Shown here piece by piece: positions 1 through 8,203 of a DNA stretch of 8,632 bases; position 1 is the stretch's first letter, and each line of letters begins with the position of its first letter. Source of the DNA: JADJXV01 sp964527785 (GTDB lineage: Bacteria > Bacteroidota > Ignavibacteria > Kapaibacteriales > UBA961); NCBI GenBank assembly GCA_964527785.1, contig CAZGNO010000123.1, positions 1 through 8,632 on the forward strand, written 5' to 3'. The notes under the pieces are model-generated. The model did no database searches. It was not told the origin of the DNA and saw only the letters and a list, made by a program, of their open reading frames with translations. The translations under genes were made by a program, and so were the position numbers.

Positions 1-75
1 TTGCACTCAGAATGACGGGCAATGTAAGAGATGTCATTTACAGCTTAGTCGAAGTATCTAGTATTTGCAAATTTT
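1..75 (+). repeat. Interspersed non-coding repeat, partial at the window edge (copy 1)
   Basis: This non-coding segment matches the reverse complement of about 7041-7120. Positions 25-44 are identical to the reverse complement of 7066-7085 over all 20 bases. Similarity continues to about 72 (shared TAGT, GAAGT, TATTTGC and AAATT blocks). To the left, CTCAGAATGAC at 6-16 resembles the TCAGCATGAC that flanks the IS110 element. Copy 1 lacks about 17 bp present in the other copy just before the 20-bp match. It belongs to the 'GTCATnCTGA' style of intergenic repeats and is cut off by the window start. It has no coding potential. Confidence 0.75.
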
Positions 76-142
76 TATGTCAAATAATTATATAAAGTCT
101 AGTAAATATTTACAATTATTGGAAGTAAATCTCTGGTCAGTC

Positions 143-165
143 AAGGCAGGTGTAGCACCTGCCTT
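143..165. repeat. Perfect palindromic element A
   Basis: The arms AAGGCAGGTG and CACCTGCCTT are perfect 10-bp inverted copies around a 3-nt TAG loop. The same core recurs at 252-268. In both copies CCTT is followed after exactly 5 nt by AAATGC (171-176 and 277-282), so the unit is a repeated element of about 30 bp rather than an isolated hairpin. A transcript in either direction could fold it, but no U-run follows. Confidence 0.8.
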
Positions 166-248
166 TCATTAAATGCCATATAACACGCGTAAGTGTAAAA
201 TCTGCAATAACTTTGAGAGTATAGTTTCGTAAAAAGGTATCTTAGCCG

Positions 249-273
249 AAAGCAGGTGTAGCACCTGCCTTGA
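249..273. repeat. Palindromic element B (second copy of A)
   Basis: GCAGGTG (252-258), TAG and CACCTGC (262-268) form a 7-bp hairpin with the same loop as element A. The left arm lacks one G relative to A, so the outer AA/TT pairs would leave a bulge. It sits about 100 bp 3' of the stop codon of the T9SS protein gene as that gene is transcribed. It may protect or end that mRNA, or may simply be an interspersed repeat. Confidence 0.75.
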
Positions 274-371
274 CCTAAATGCTCCAAATTGTATATTATT
301 ATTAGACTCTATATAACTGAATTTAATCTTTCGGCTATTTTAGTCCTGTCACTTAGTAATTACAGCAAATT

Positions 372-3300
372 TTAGTGCATCAGCGTTAGTATTCTCGTAG
401 TTCTTTCTTTCGATGTTTGGAGCTGGTAATAATACACTCCTTCGGGAAATTTTTCAATATTTACAGTGATTTCATAAACTCCACGCCCGAAATCACCCGA
501 AGCAAGAGTGCCTACCGGCTTGCCGATAGCATCATAGAGTGTAATAGTAGCAGTTGTTTGTTCGCTAAATGCAAAAGAAACCGTACTGTTCCCGGTCGTG
601 GGGTTGGGGATGTTTTGTCCTAAATAACTTGTTGAATTTCCATATGTTTGTGGTAGTTCGACTGTTATTATTTTTACGGGAATATCGCATCTGGATGTTA
701 CGGATTGAATATTCGATTTGGCTTTTCCTTGTAGAATAAGCGACTTGGTACGACAACCGAAATGAAAATGCAAAGTATCGGTCTCGATAAAATTATCAAC
801 CCTAATCGGTGCATAGCACATATTCATACTATTTGTATCCTTCGGATGAACGAGCAAAGCTGAATGCTGACTTGGCGGAATCGAAAATATTCTGTTTTGT
901 GATAGTCCCGTATTGATAAAATTAAGTGTGAATTGTCCGTAATTCTGTAATTCAATTTTACGACAATTCAGTTCTCCAAGCATTATTTCGCCAAAGTCGA
1001 GTCGGTAAAACGGAGCATTCGGCATTGCGAGACGTAATGTAAAACCAGGTATCGTATCAAATACACTGCTGATATTCCCGGCAGAGTCAGTCACCTTAAA
1101 TGCGAAAAAAGCATCCTCGTCTGGATTGGTAGGGCTTATAATCATATTCTGAGTTTGATAGCCGCTGTCAACTGATGTAATTACTGAACAATTTTTAGTA
1201 AGACTGTCAATAAATACGATTGTCTCAATACCTAAATCAGAAGGCGATGATTCTGCTATTGTAAACTCAATCGGATCCGGACATGGAGAACTTACTTGTG
1301 AAATAACCGGCGGAGTTTTGTCGGGTATTGCCGTTACGACAATTGCGATAAGCTGCTTGCTCACACAATCATTTCCAATAGAAAGGGTATCGGAGTAAAT
1401 TCCAAAATAATCCGAGTAAAAGCACACAGTAATTTCAGTCGTTGTATTCGGTTCGATTGTTATAGGCAGTTTCGACCTAATCGAAAATTTGTCCGAACTG
1501 CTATAAAAATTTGAGTTTGTAATTACTTGAGGAAATGAACCGTAATTGGTGATTGCTACCGGAAAACAGTACGAGCGTTTGAGAGGACCATCGGTAGTTA
1601 TTTCCGGTAATTGCCCGTTTGGCAATTGTATGGTAGATCTGAGCGTAAAACCGGGAATTAATGTTTTTTTTGAGGTTACAAATCCGATTGAATCTTTTGC
1701 AATGATCGTACATTCGCCATCTTGAAATTTATCTGTAAGTGTGGCATTATAATGTACAGAATCAGCATATGGTTCAAAAGGGTCAATTGTTACGGTTACA
1801 TTTTTTTGAGAATCCTGAGGTGCTGTAACACTCACAAGACGTGAATCAGTTCGGTGAGTATCGAGTACTATACCGCGAGAACGAAAACAGTCTAGGGTAC
1901 TGAATATCTCCGGCTCTTTATAATCAAACTCTTTAAAACTCATCCCACCTACATAACCGTAAGAATTGACATACCCATATCCAAAAACATAAATTCCGAA
2001 CGGTTCATCTGCTGATAATGAGTGAGTCCCGTCTCCAACTTTTAAAGTCGCATACATAAATGTAGAGCCGCTTATTTCTTTAAAAGTTGTGTTTGATACC
2101 GACAAGCCATCCAGCCGGACAGTTGATATTGCTGATTGAGGGGCAACAACAATGATGTATTGCTCAGTATAGGTAAGTGAAGTTGAAGAGCTGTTAAATT
2201 GAAGGGCTTGAGCATTAATACACCGATATGAAAGCATAAACTGTTCTTTGGGCGGGATAATCATCATAAACGGGTCACTATTAATCCCATAGCCGAAATT
2301 ACCGGGTCCCATGGATGTTTTCTTGTATTGTGCTACTAAAACCGGCTTAGATGCCGTTAGTTCAGCCGGCGCCAGGAGCAGATCTGTAAAAAATTGACCG
2401 GCAGCGAGGGTCTTTTTCTTCACACCTCCTACAAAGACCTCAGTACTGTCGAATGCAGCAAGTACGCGGTACAAATCGTTTCCAACATATGTTATACCGA
2501 AGGGTTGAGGGTAAGGAGTGAGGATAGCACTTTTTCCCCAAGCACTCAAAGGTGGCATTTGCTCTACCAAATGGTCTCGGGACGAAATACCATAACTACG
2601 AAATTCCACAGGAAGAAGCGCACGTTGGTGACCTGCAAAAACAGCAATGGGCTTATTTGAAATTATTTTACTGCCGGTGAGGTCACCGCGAAGATTTTTA
2701 GATGTTATTTCTGTTTGAATCAAATAGGTTTCACCACGTTGCATTAGTACAGTGTCGGGTGCGTTTTTATTTGGGTATGTTGTTGCAGCCGGATTGATTA
2801 TAACCAGTGTATTATCTTCTGTTGCAGTAATAGCAAATTCAGATGGAGTACTTCTTTTGTCAATGAAAGTAGATGATGCCGACTGATAACCGTCACTATT
2901 GTAGCAAAGTACTCTGTACTCAGTACCAAGTGCCTCTACAGGTAACAGAAGGAATGCATCGCTTGTACGATATGCTTGATTAAGAGCATAGACTGTAACA
3001 TCATTATTAGTCTCTATCCGAAAGTGCTGTTTGGCTATTTGCCCTGCTTGATTCAGACTGTCGGCGGTAAATATGCCATGACTGTTCCATCCTTGAAGCT
3101 CATAATTCTGCCACGGAAGAGCGAAAGTGTATATTTGTGCAGGGTTTGAAATAAAAAAAGGAAATTGAAGCGTAACTCCTTTTCTGTCAGTACAGTAGAT
3201 AGTTCCTGATGTAGGGATATCTGCACCAATAAAAATAAAGAGCGAATCTGAAAAGCGAAAAGCGGGATTTGGATCCCAAGCATTATCATGGAAATTTGGT

Positions 3301-3428
3301 AAGAAACTGCAATAAAAATTACGACCGCGATTTGTTGCTGTAGGTTGAGCAATAGCCGAGCTTATTGTAATAAGGGTAAAAATGGCAACTGTAATTGCTT
3401 GTCGGCTAGCTTTTATAGGTAAATTCAT
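372..3428 (-). CDS. Secreted IgGFc-binding-like protein with T9SS type A C-terminal sorting domain
   Basis: This is a 1018-residue exported protein. A signal peptide is visible (basic start, hydrophobic residues 11-23, likely cleavage after Ala27 in AIA-Q). Residues about 35-500 resemble the IgGFc-binding N-terminal domain common in large FCB-group surface proteins, with DHLVEQMPPLSAWGK at 285-299 followed by NDLYRVLAAFDSTEVFVGG at 317-335. Two tandem modules of about 200 residues follow (506-700 and 701-905), each an Ig-like segment ending in IPGFTLR and then an ASH-like 'NYG' segment. Residues 934-1018 form a T9SS sorting domain (LGQNIPNPTTGNSTVSF, ITLYDAIGK, FPEGVYYYQL, basic C-terminus), which should direct it across the outer membrane for attachment or release. 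The ATG start has TAAGGAA 5 nt upstream. It follows the acyl-CoA synthetase gene by 58 bp. Its ligand is unknown; 'IgGFc-binding' is only a family name. Secretion is well supported, the N-terminal domain call less so. Confidence 0.93.
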   Translation of the reverse strand: MNLPIKASRQAITVAIFTLITISSAIAQPTATNRGRNFYCSFLPNFHDNAWDPNPAFRFSDSLFIFIGADIPTSGTIYCTDRKGVTLQFPFFISNPAQIYTFALPWQNYELQGWNSHGIFTADSLNQAGQIAKQHFRIETNNDVTVYALNQAYRTSDAFLLLPVEALGTEYRVLCYNSDGYQSASSTFIDKRSTPSEFAITATEDNTLVIINPAATTYPNKNAPDTVLMQRGETYLIQTEITSKNLRGDLTGSKIISNKPIAVFAGHQRALLPVEFRSYGISSRDHLVEQMPPLSAWGKSAILTPYPQPFGITYVGNDLYRVLAAFDSTEVFVGGVKKKTLAAGQFFTDLLLAPAELTASKPVLVAQYKKTSMGPGNFGYGINSDPFMMIIPPKEQFMLSYRCINAQALQFNSSSTSLTYTEQYIIVVAPQSAISTVRLDGLSVSNTTFKEISGSTFMYATLKVGDGTHSLSADEPFGIYVFGYGYVNSYGYVGGMSFKEFDYKEPEIFSTLDCFRSRGIVLDTHRTDSRLVSVTAPQDSQKNVTVTIDPFEPYADSVHYNATLTDKFQDGECTIIAKDSIGFVTSKKTLIPGFTLRSTIQLPNGQLPEITTDGPLKRSYCFPVAITNYGSFPQVITNSNFYSSSDKFSIRSKLPITIEPNTTTEITVCFYSDYFGIYSDTLSIGNDCVSKQLIAIVVTAIPDKTPPVISQVSSPCPDPIEFTIAESSPSDLGIETIVFIDSLTKNCSVITSVDSGYQTQNMIISPTNPDEDAFFAFKVTDSAGNISSVFDTIPGFTLRLAMPNAPFYRLDFGEIMLGELNCRKIELQNYGQFTLNFINTGLSQNRIFSIPPSQHSALLVHPKDTNSMNMCYAPIRVDNFIETDTLHFHFGCRTKSLILQGKAKSNIQSVTSRCDIPVKIITVELPQTYGNSTSYLGQNIPNPTTGNSTVSFAFSEQTTATITLYDAIGKPVGTLASGDFGRGVYEITVNIEKFPEGVYYYQLQTSKERTTRILTLMH

Positions 3429-3433
3429 AATTG

Positions 3434-3440
3434 TTCCTTA
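3434..3440 (-). promoter_or_regulatory. Shine-Dalgarno sequence of the T9SS protein gene
   Basis: TAAGGAA on the minus strand lies 5 nt before the ATG at 3428. It is the only convincing Shine-Dalgarno motif in front of the four genes here. It supports the chosen start and suggests stronger ribosome recruitment for this secreted product. Confidence 0.6.
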
Positions 3441-3486
3441 ATATAATCTTTGGCGGAACCAATTTTTAAGAATGAGGAGAAGATTC

Positions 3487-5301
3487 TTATTCAAAACCAT
3501 GATACATACCCTCGATTTCTGAGGCGTATTTTTGTTCTACAAAATCACGTTTAATACTCAATTTAGGAGTAAGTTCTCCGGTTTCTGCTGTAAAAGGATG
3601 AATCATAAGTTCGAAGCGGCGTATACGTTCGTATTTTGCAACATCTTTTTGAAGAGCGTTAATTTCATTTTGAATTAAAGCAATAACATCAGGATTCTTG
3701 GAAAGTTGCTCCATCGAGTTTTCCGTAATTTCACTGACATTTGCCCACCGGCTGATTGTATCAAAATCAGGTACAATCAATGCTGTACAGAACTCACGGT
3801 TATTACCGATTAAGACACAGCGCTCTATATAACGGCTTTGGCAAATTAAGTTCTCAATGGGTGCCGGAGCAATGTTTTTTCCACCGCTCGATACCAGCAA
3901 ATGTTTCTTACGATCAGTGACTTTCAAATTCCCTTTATCGGTGAATTTTCCAATATCACCTGTATGGAGCCACCCGTCAGAATCAATTGCTTCTTTGGTT
4001 GATAACTCGTCATTCCAATATCCCCTCATAATATTTGCACCGCGAGCTAATATCTCACCATCTTCGGCAATTTTTATCTCGACATTAGCAAGCGGTTTGC
4101 CAACCGTCCCGATTTCAATTTCTCCCTCACGATTAACACTGAGAACCGGTGATGCCTCAGTTAGTCCGTACCCCTCTAATATTACAAAACCCAATATCAT
4201 AAAAAACTCTGCAGTAGTGCGATTCAGCGGGGCACCTCCCGACACAAATATTCTGATTCTTCCACCAAATGACTTGTGAATTTTTGAAAATACTGCTTTA
4301 TGTGCAACCTTATATTGCAGAGCAAGTATTAGCGACGGTGAATGTCCGGCTAATGTTGTATAAATATATTTTTTTCCGATACTTATAGCCCAATTATATA
4401 TTTTTTGCTTTGCTTCTGATGATTTTTCTACCTGAGCAGTTATCCGTGCTTGGATTCTCTCAAACAGTCTGGGAACACTGGTCATTATCGTTGGACGTAC
4501 CTCACGAATATTTTCAGGTACTTTTTCAATAGACTCAGCGAAGGCAACTGTAGAGCCTGCTGCAAGCGGCAAATATAATCCCCCTATCCGTTCGTAGGAA
4601 TGACACAGAGGTAAATATGACAAGAAAACATCACTCTCCATAACAGAATATGCCTGCATACATGATTGTACGTTAGCACAAATGTTTTTATTGGTAAGAA
4701 TTACTCCCTTAGGAATTCCAGTTGTACCACTTGTATATATTAGTGTAAGCGGATCATCAGGTTCAACTCGAGCGGCATATTCTTTGAACAATTGGCTTCG
4801 CTCGGATGGTTTGATGCTTTCAGAGAGAGCTATTACATCTTCCATTGTTTTTACAAGAGGGTGTGTTCCTTTATCATCACTGTTCATTACTATTATATGG
4901 CGAAGCGAAGGGAGATTCTCTTGAATTTTCAGAATTTTTCCGAGTTGGAAGGCGTTAGAAACTATAATAGCAGTCGCTTCACTATTAATAAAAATTTGTT
5001 CTTCTTGTTTTGCTGTAAGTGTAGTAAAAATCGGTACATCTATAGCGCTGATTCCTGTTATAGCGAGGTCGGCTATAATCCATTCTAGACGATTCTCAGA
5101 GACTATCCCGATTCTGTCTCCACGTTTAATTCCGAGTTCCAACAGTCCTACTGCAAAACCTTCAACCGATACAGCTACCTCAGCAAATGTAATGCCCTGA
5201 TATATCCCATTGATTTTGCGAGAGTACGCAAACTTGTCACTGCTCGAAGCAAAGCGTTCGATTGCTTGCAAAAACATTTCGGGGACGGTAGTAAATTCCA
5301 T
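3487..5301 (-). CDS. AMP-forming long-chain fatty acid--CoA ligase (acyl-CoA synthetase)
   Basis: This 604-residue member of the ANL adenylate-forming superfamily is the usual length for bacterial FadD15-type long-chain acyl-CoA synthetases. These enzymes activate a fatty acid with ATP to acyl-AMP and then pass it to CoA, acting in the cytosol or at the inner membrane for beta-oxidation or lipid synthesis. Visible motifs are the P-loop YTSGTTGIPKG (189-199), LPLCHSYERIG (230-240), GYGLTE (377-382), DGWLHTGDIG (442-451) with the ribose-binding Asp449, and DRKKHLLVSSGGKNIAP (463-479). The C-terminal A10 region reads GELTPKLSIKRD (575-586). Compared with the common LTPTxKxKR, the usual lysine position is Ser582, with lysines at 580 and 584. 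The ATG start begins a normal N-terminus (MEFTTVPEMFLQAIERFA) but has no clear Shine-Dalgarno. It lies downstream of a glycosyltransferase gene and upstream of the T9SS protein gene on the same strand. Exact chain-length specificity cannot be read from sequence. Confidence 0.94.
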   Translation of the reverse strand: MEFTTVPEMFLQAIERFASSSDKFAYSRKINGIYQGITFAEVAVSVEGFAVGLLELGIKRGDRIGIVSENRLEWIIADLAITGISAIDVPIFTTLTAKQEEQIFINSEATAIIVSNAFQLGKILKIQENLPSLRHIIVMNSDDKGTHPLVKTMEDVIALSESIKPSERSQLFKEYAARVEPDDPLTLIYTSGTTGIPKGVILTNKNICANVQSCMQAYSVMESDVFLSYLPLCHSYERIGGLYLPLAAGSTVAFAESIEKVPENIREVRPTIMTSVPRLFERIQARITAQVEKSSEAKQKIYNWAISIGKKYIYTTLAGHSPSLILALQYKVAHKAVFSKIHKSFGGRIRIFVSGGAPLNRTTAEFFMILGFVILEGYGLTEASPVLSVNREGEIEIGTVGKPLANVEIKIAEDGEILARGANIMRGYWNDELSTKEAIDSDGWLHTGDIGKFTDKGNLKVTDRKKHLLVSSGGKNIAPAPIENLICQSRYIERCVLIGNNREFCTALIVPDFDTISRWANVSEITENSMEQLSKNPDVIALIQNEINALQKDVAKYERIRRFELMIHPFTAETGELTPKLSIKRDFVEQKYASEIEGMYHGFE

Positions 5302-5457
5302 AGCAACACAGGAATTTGGGGAGAAAAAAACGATAAGAATAGCTGTCTAAATTAGGGAAGCCGCAATCTTTCAGCGAATTTACACCAAAAATCGGCAAAA
5401 GGCAAGAAAATAGTTTTGTCGGTTGAAAAACTACATTGTCTTGTCAGCTTACACTTC

Positions 5458-6717
5458 CTACATTCTTGATGCTATTGCAAGTTCGCGGGAGAGGTCACTT
5501 GTCAGTAATTTAATTTCAAATTGTGAAGCGTGACCTGAGTTTGGTATAGGGAGGGAATTTGTTTGCCATTGCTCAAACAAGGTTGTAATTGCCTTTTCTA
5601 TTAGAGCAACGTCGCGAACGGGGGTAGTTATTGCTGATTTTGTTTCGAGGGCTGTTCGCCTGATTGTTCCTTCAGGCGAGCAAACGAGTATAGGTTTCAA
5701 TGCTCCGATATATTCGGATAGTTTACCCGGCATACGCTCGGCACTAACCGACATCAACCAGAGTGCATCAGACTCTGTCATTGATTGAATTGCCTCACTA
5801 TGAGGCACATATCCGGTACAGTTTACAACACCTTCAAGTCCGTATTTCTTGATTAGTTTCAAATGACTTGACTTCATTGTTCCTACAAAACGCGCTTCGA
5901 ATTGAGATTTTGCATTCGGATTTTTCTTGAGAAATGAAGCAAGTGCTTTCATGAAATATTTAGGGGTACATTCATCCTGAAATACACCGCAATGTGTGAT
6001 AATAAATCTATTTTTGTCTGCTTTTGCAGCAGTTCTATTTCCAAAGTCTTCATTGTCGTAGCCGTTAGGAAGAATGATAACATCTTCATGAGTAAGCATC
6101 CGATACCGCCTGAGTAATAGTTCTTTTGCATAGCGGGTGGTAACAACTGCTTTTGCAGCACGAGCCAGAATACGTGCTTCCAAGGTTTCATTCCGTGAGG
6201 AATGAAATGGTGAGTCGGGATTATCCGCCCATGAATCGCGGTAATCTACTATAAATGGCAAACCGTAGCGGTCGGCAACTTCATTCGTTATCAAAAAATC
6301 CGAGAATGGGGGAGCGGTTGTAAGGATAATATTAATGTGATGATTTCTGATGATCTCTTCTACTGTAGCAAGAGCAGCTTTATGCCAACGGATAGCAGTA
6401 TCCGGTTTGTACAGAGTACGTTCTATTCTTTGGATAATGTTTTTACGAAAAAAGCCGGGTGGCTTTCGTAAGCCATCACGTTTTGAAGTAAAGAAATGCT
6501 TTTTAGGTGGAGTACGATAGATTTCTATGTTCCGATTTTCGAGTTGAGCAAGAAGAGTATCGTCATATGCATAATATGAATGAGGGGTATTGGTAAGCAC
6601 AATCGGCTTCCAACCATAATCTGCCAAATATTTAACAAACTTCACTGTTCGGAGTACACCACTCAAGCCCATCGGCGGAAAATAATAGGCAATTACTAAT
6701 ACTGATCTATCGGTCAT
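5458..6717 (-). CDS. GT4-like glycosyltransferase
   Basis: This is a predicted 419-residue GT-B fold glycosyltransferase resembling family 4, which transfers a sugar from a nucleotide-sugar donor to a glycan, lipid or protein acceptor at the cytoplasmic membrane face. The N-terminal Rossmann half opens with SVLVIAYYFPPMGLSGVLRTVKFVKYL, including the Gly-rich acceptor-side loop. DYRDSW at 158-163 matches the D[FY]RDPW motif of many FCB GT4-like enzymes. LPNGYD (216-221) marks the linker to the donor-binding half, where PGKLSEYIGALKPILV (330-345) holds the conserved Glu335 of the nucleotide-sugar site. I chose the ATG at 6717 because the conserved fold begins right after it. The frame continues to a TTG at 6777, adding 20 residues (MVFLYLVFSTTHSTKAEQFF if initiated there) that look unrelated to the fold. 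Neither start has a Shine-Dalgarno. Sugar and acceptor are unknown. The neighbouring T9SS cargo raises the possibility of surface glycan synthesis, but there is no gene cluster to support it. Confidence 0.9.
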   Translation of the reverse strand: MTDRSVLVIAYYFPPMGLSGVLRTVKFVKYLADYGWKPIVLTNTPHSYYAYDDTLLAQLENRNIEIYRTPPKKHFFTSKRDGLRKPPGFFRKNIIQRIERTLYKPDTAIRWHKAALATVEEIIRNHHINIILTTAPPFSDFLITNEVADRYGLPFIVDYRDSWADNPDSPFHSSRNETLEARILARAAKAVVTTRYAKELLLRRYRMLTHEDVIILPNGYDNEDFGNRTAAKADKNRFIITHCGVFQDECTPKYFMKALASFLKKNPNAKSQFEARFVGTMKSSHLKLIKKYGLEGVVNCTGYVPHSEAIQSMTESDALWLMSVSAERMPGKLSEYIGALKPILVCSPEGTIRRTALETKSAITTPVRDVALIEKAITTLFEQWQTNSLPIPNSGHASQFEIKLLTSDLSRELAIASRM

Positions 6718-7040
6718 AAAAAATTGTTCGGCTTTTGTGCTATGCGTTGTGGAAAAAACTAAGTACAAAAATACCAAAAGAGTGTGGATTGGAGGGTATA
6801 GGATGTAAAATTAACCATAACCATTATTCAGCATAATGTGATATACTGAATTTAAATGGGACATAATTGCATTAGCAAATAATTGCTTTATATAATGTTA
6901 GTAGTGTGATAAACATCTGTTTGAATAGAGCTGCTCCGATAGAAAAACAAATTTACAATTAAAATATCACCATTGAGATTCAATTGCAACATATAAGTGC
7001 TGAGACAAAAATAATTGTTGCAGTTAATATCCATAATTTG
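6718..7040. other. AT-rich intergenic region upstream of the glycosyltransferase
   Basis: This is non-coding DNA presumably carrying the promoter of the minus-strand gene set. The one clear structure is an inverted repeat at 6826-6851. Short AT-rich words such as GCAAATAATT occur at both 6870-6880 and 7041-7050. I could not place a convincing -10/-35 or -7/-33 pair for the glycosyltransferase. Confidence 0.5.
6826..6851. repeat. Near-perfect inverted repeat upstream of the glycosyltransferase
   Basis: ATTCAGCATA and TATACTGAAT form 10-bp arms with one mismatch around a 6-nt ATGTGA spacer. It sits about 110 bp upstream of the preferred glycosyltransferase start, where it could be an operator or an RNA hairpin in the leader. 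AT-rich background makes chance occurrence possible. Confidence 0.45.
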
Positions 7041-7120
7041 GCAAATAATTGAACACTTCAACTACGCTGTAAATGACATCTCTTAAGATGTTAGTGTAAT
7101 TTATTGCCAAGTCATGCTGA
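7041..7120 (-). repeat. Interspersed repeat (copy 2), part flanking the IS110 element
   Basis: Read on the minus strand this matches positions 1-75, including the perfect 20-base block 7066-7085. Its boundary with the insertion sequence is GTCATGCTGA at 7111-7120. The same bases occur in the uninterrupted copy at 8579-8588, where they continue directly into GTTC. Here they are interrupted by the IS and resume at 8394. It is therefore one half of a repeat split by the insertion. Confidence 0.75.
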
Positions 7121-7132
7121 TTCTTATGACTT

Positions 7133-7138
7133 ACGCAA
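7133..7138 (-). promoter_or_regulatory. -35-like half of the circle-junction promoter in the right end
   Basis: TTGCGT on the minus strand points outward toward the right terminus of the element. It matches only the TTG of the -35 consensus. Its importance is the 17-bp spacing to TAGATT in the left end when the two ends are joined. Confidence 0.4.
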
Positions 7139-7162
7139 GAAAAAAAGTTAAATTTTCAACAT

Positions 7163-8161
7163 TTATTTGAAAGTAGGAACATAGTTTTTACTGAATACTG
7201 TTTCATCTCTGACAAGAGCACAAGCAATGCTTATCATTTTATTTTCTATGTTATTAAGGACAAGACGTTTGTTTTTACCGGCTGCGACTAATCTCTCGTA
7301 ATAGGGTCTGAGATCCTTACTGTGAGTTGCAGCTGACATTGCTCCAAGATACAGTAGTTTGCGTATGGTTTGATGTCCGAATCCTCGTGAGCGCGGCTTT
7401 CGCCAGATTGAGGTGCCACTTTGATAGTCCAACGGGGCTATACCAAGATGCGCCGACAGTTGTCTGTCTGAATAGCCGTCACGAAAACAATCTGTTATAA
7501 CTAACAAGTAGATGGCTAGCGTCTGCCCTATGCCCGGTACGCTGTCTACCGATTCTACCATTTTTTTGAGTGAACTGTCGGAATCTATCCAACGTTTGAG
7601 TTCTTTATCAAGCTCTTCGATTCGTTCTTTAAATCGAATAATATCTGCTCTAAGCATTGTTTCTGCTTCCGTGGTACGGATATATTTTCGTTCAATGCTA
7701 TGAAGTTGATTTTGCAAAGCAGTTGACTGCCTTGTATATCCTTCTCGCAGAGCCAAAAGGGTAGTAACGTGTTCAATTACTTCTGAAGGCGGAGTCCAGA
7801 AGTGTAGCTCGTCAGCATATCGGGCAGCATAGCAAGCGATTCTACGGGCATCGGATATATCTGTTTTTGCAGAATTAGCAGGCATAGATCGAGCAATCTT
7901 ATGGGGCGGTTCAACTGCTATTTTCCAATTGCCGCTTATCAGGCAATAGCAAACAGTTTCAGCATAGACTCCGCAGGACTCCATACAGATAACGCTTGAT
8001 TTAGGTGTACAGCCCAACGAGGAAAGCCAGTCCGTAAATTTTGTGACCCCTTCAGCTGAATTATCAAAGCTAAGGGTAGGAAGCCCGGTCGGAGTAAGTC
8101 CGTTACTCACGGCGGCAAAGCACGAAGACGAGCCGATATCAATGCCAATAAAGTGTTGCAT
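7163..8161 (-). CDS. IS110-family transposase (bridge-RNA-guided recombinase)
   Basis: This is a full-length 332-residue transposase. The N-terminal RuvC-like DEDD domain has Asp8 (FIGIDIGSSS), Glu61 (VICMESCGVY), Asp101 and Asp104 (KTDISDARRIA), all present. A coiled-coil-like segment follows at about 140-195. The C-terminal Transposase_20 domain starts with VDSVPGIGQTLAIYLL (205-220) and contains LGIAPLDYQSGTS (239-251), where Ser248 occupies the position of the catalytic serine known in the family. In characterised IS110 members this protein binds a bridge RNA made from the element's own non-coding end and recombines donor and target at a 2-bp core. The ATG at 8161 gives the standard N-terminus; there is no Shine-Dalgarno, only T-rich leader. 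No frameshift or missing residue is seen, so the element may be active. Confidence 0.95.
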   Translation of the reverse strand: MQHFIGIDIGSSSCFAAVSNGLTPTGLPTLSFDNSAEGVTKFTDWLSSLGCTPKSSVICMESCGVYAETVCYCLISGNWKIAVEPPHKIARSMPANSAKTDISDARRIACYAARYADELHFWTPPSEVIEHVTTLLALREGYTRQSTALQNQLHSIERKYIRTTEAETMLRADIIRFKERIEELDKELKRWIDSDSSLKKMVESVDSVPGIGQTLAIYLLVITDCFRDGYSDRQLSAHLGIAPLDYQSGTSIWRKPRSRGFGHQTIRKLLYLGAMSAATHSKDLRPYYERLVAAGKNKRLVLNNIENKMISIACALVRDETVFSKNYVPTFK

Positions 8162-8203
8162 AGTAATTCAAAAAAAATATGACAAAAAAAGTAGGTATAG
8201 ACT

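Larger units (their letters stand above)
76..371. other. AT-rich intergenic region downstream of the T9SS protein gene
   Basis: This non-coding stretch lies beyond the 3' end of the T9SS protein gene and contains the two palindromic elements annotated separately. A 10-bp inverted match, TAGCCGAAAG at 243-252 and CTTTCGGCTA at 328-337, brackets the second palindrome. I see no T-tract next to a stem that would make a classical intrinsic terminator, and no tRNA or convincing small gene. Confidence 0.6.

Noticed and set aside
143..273. Palindromes as intrinsic terminators of the T9SS protein gene
   Set aside because: The stems are good but no T-tract follows on the minus strand, so termination is not supported over a dispersed-repeat explanation.
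417..623. Short plus-strand reading frame of 68 codons
   Set aside because: It lies entirely antisense to the T9SS sorting domain of a well-supported gene and resembles no protein I know.
3857..4279. Plus-strand reading frame of 140 codons
   Set aside because: It is antisense to the most conserved part of the acyl-CoA synthetase (motifs 377-479); its composition reflects the opposite strand.
5458..6777. Extended glycosyltransferase starting at TTG 6777
   Set aside because: The extra 20 residues precede the natural start of the Rossmann fold, TTG is a weak start, and no Shine-Dalgarno supports it; the ATG at 6717 is preferred.
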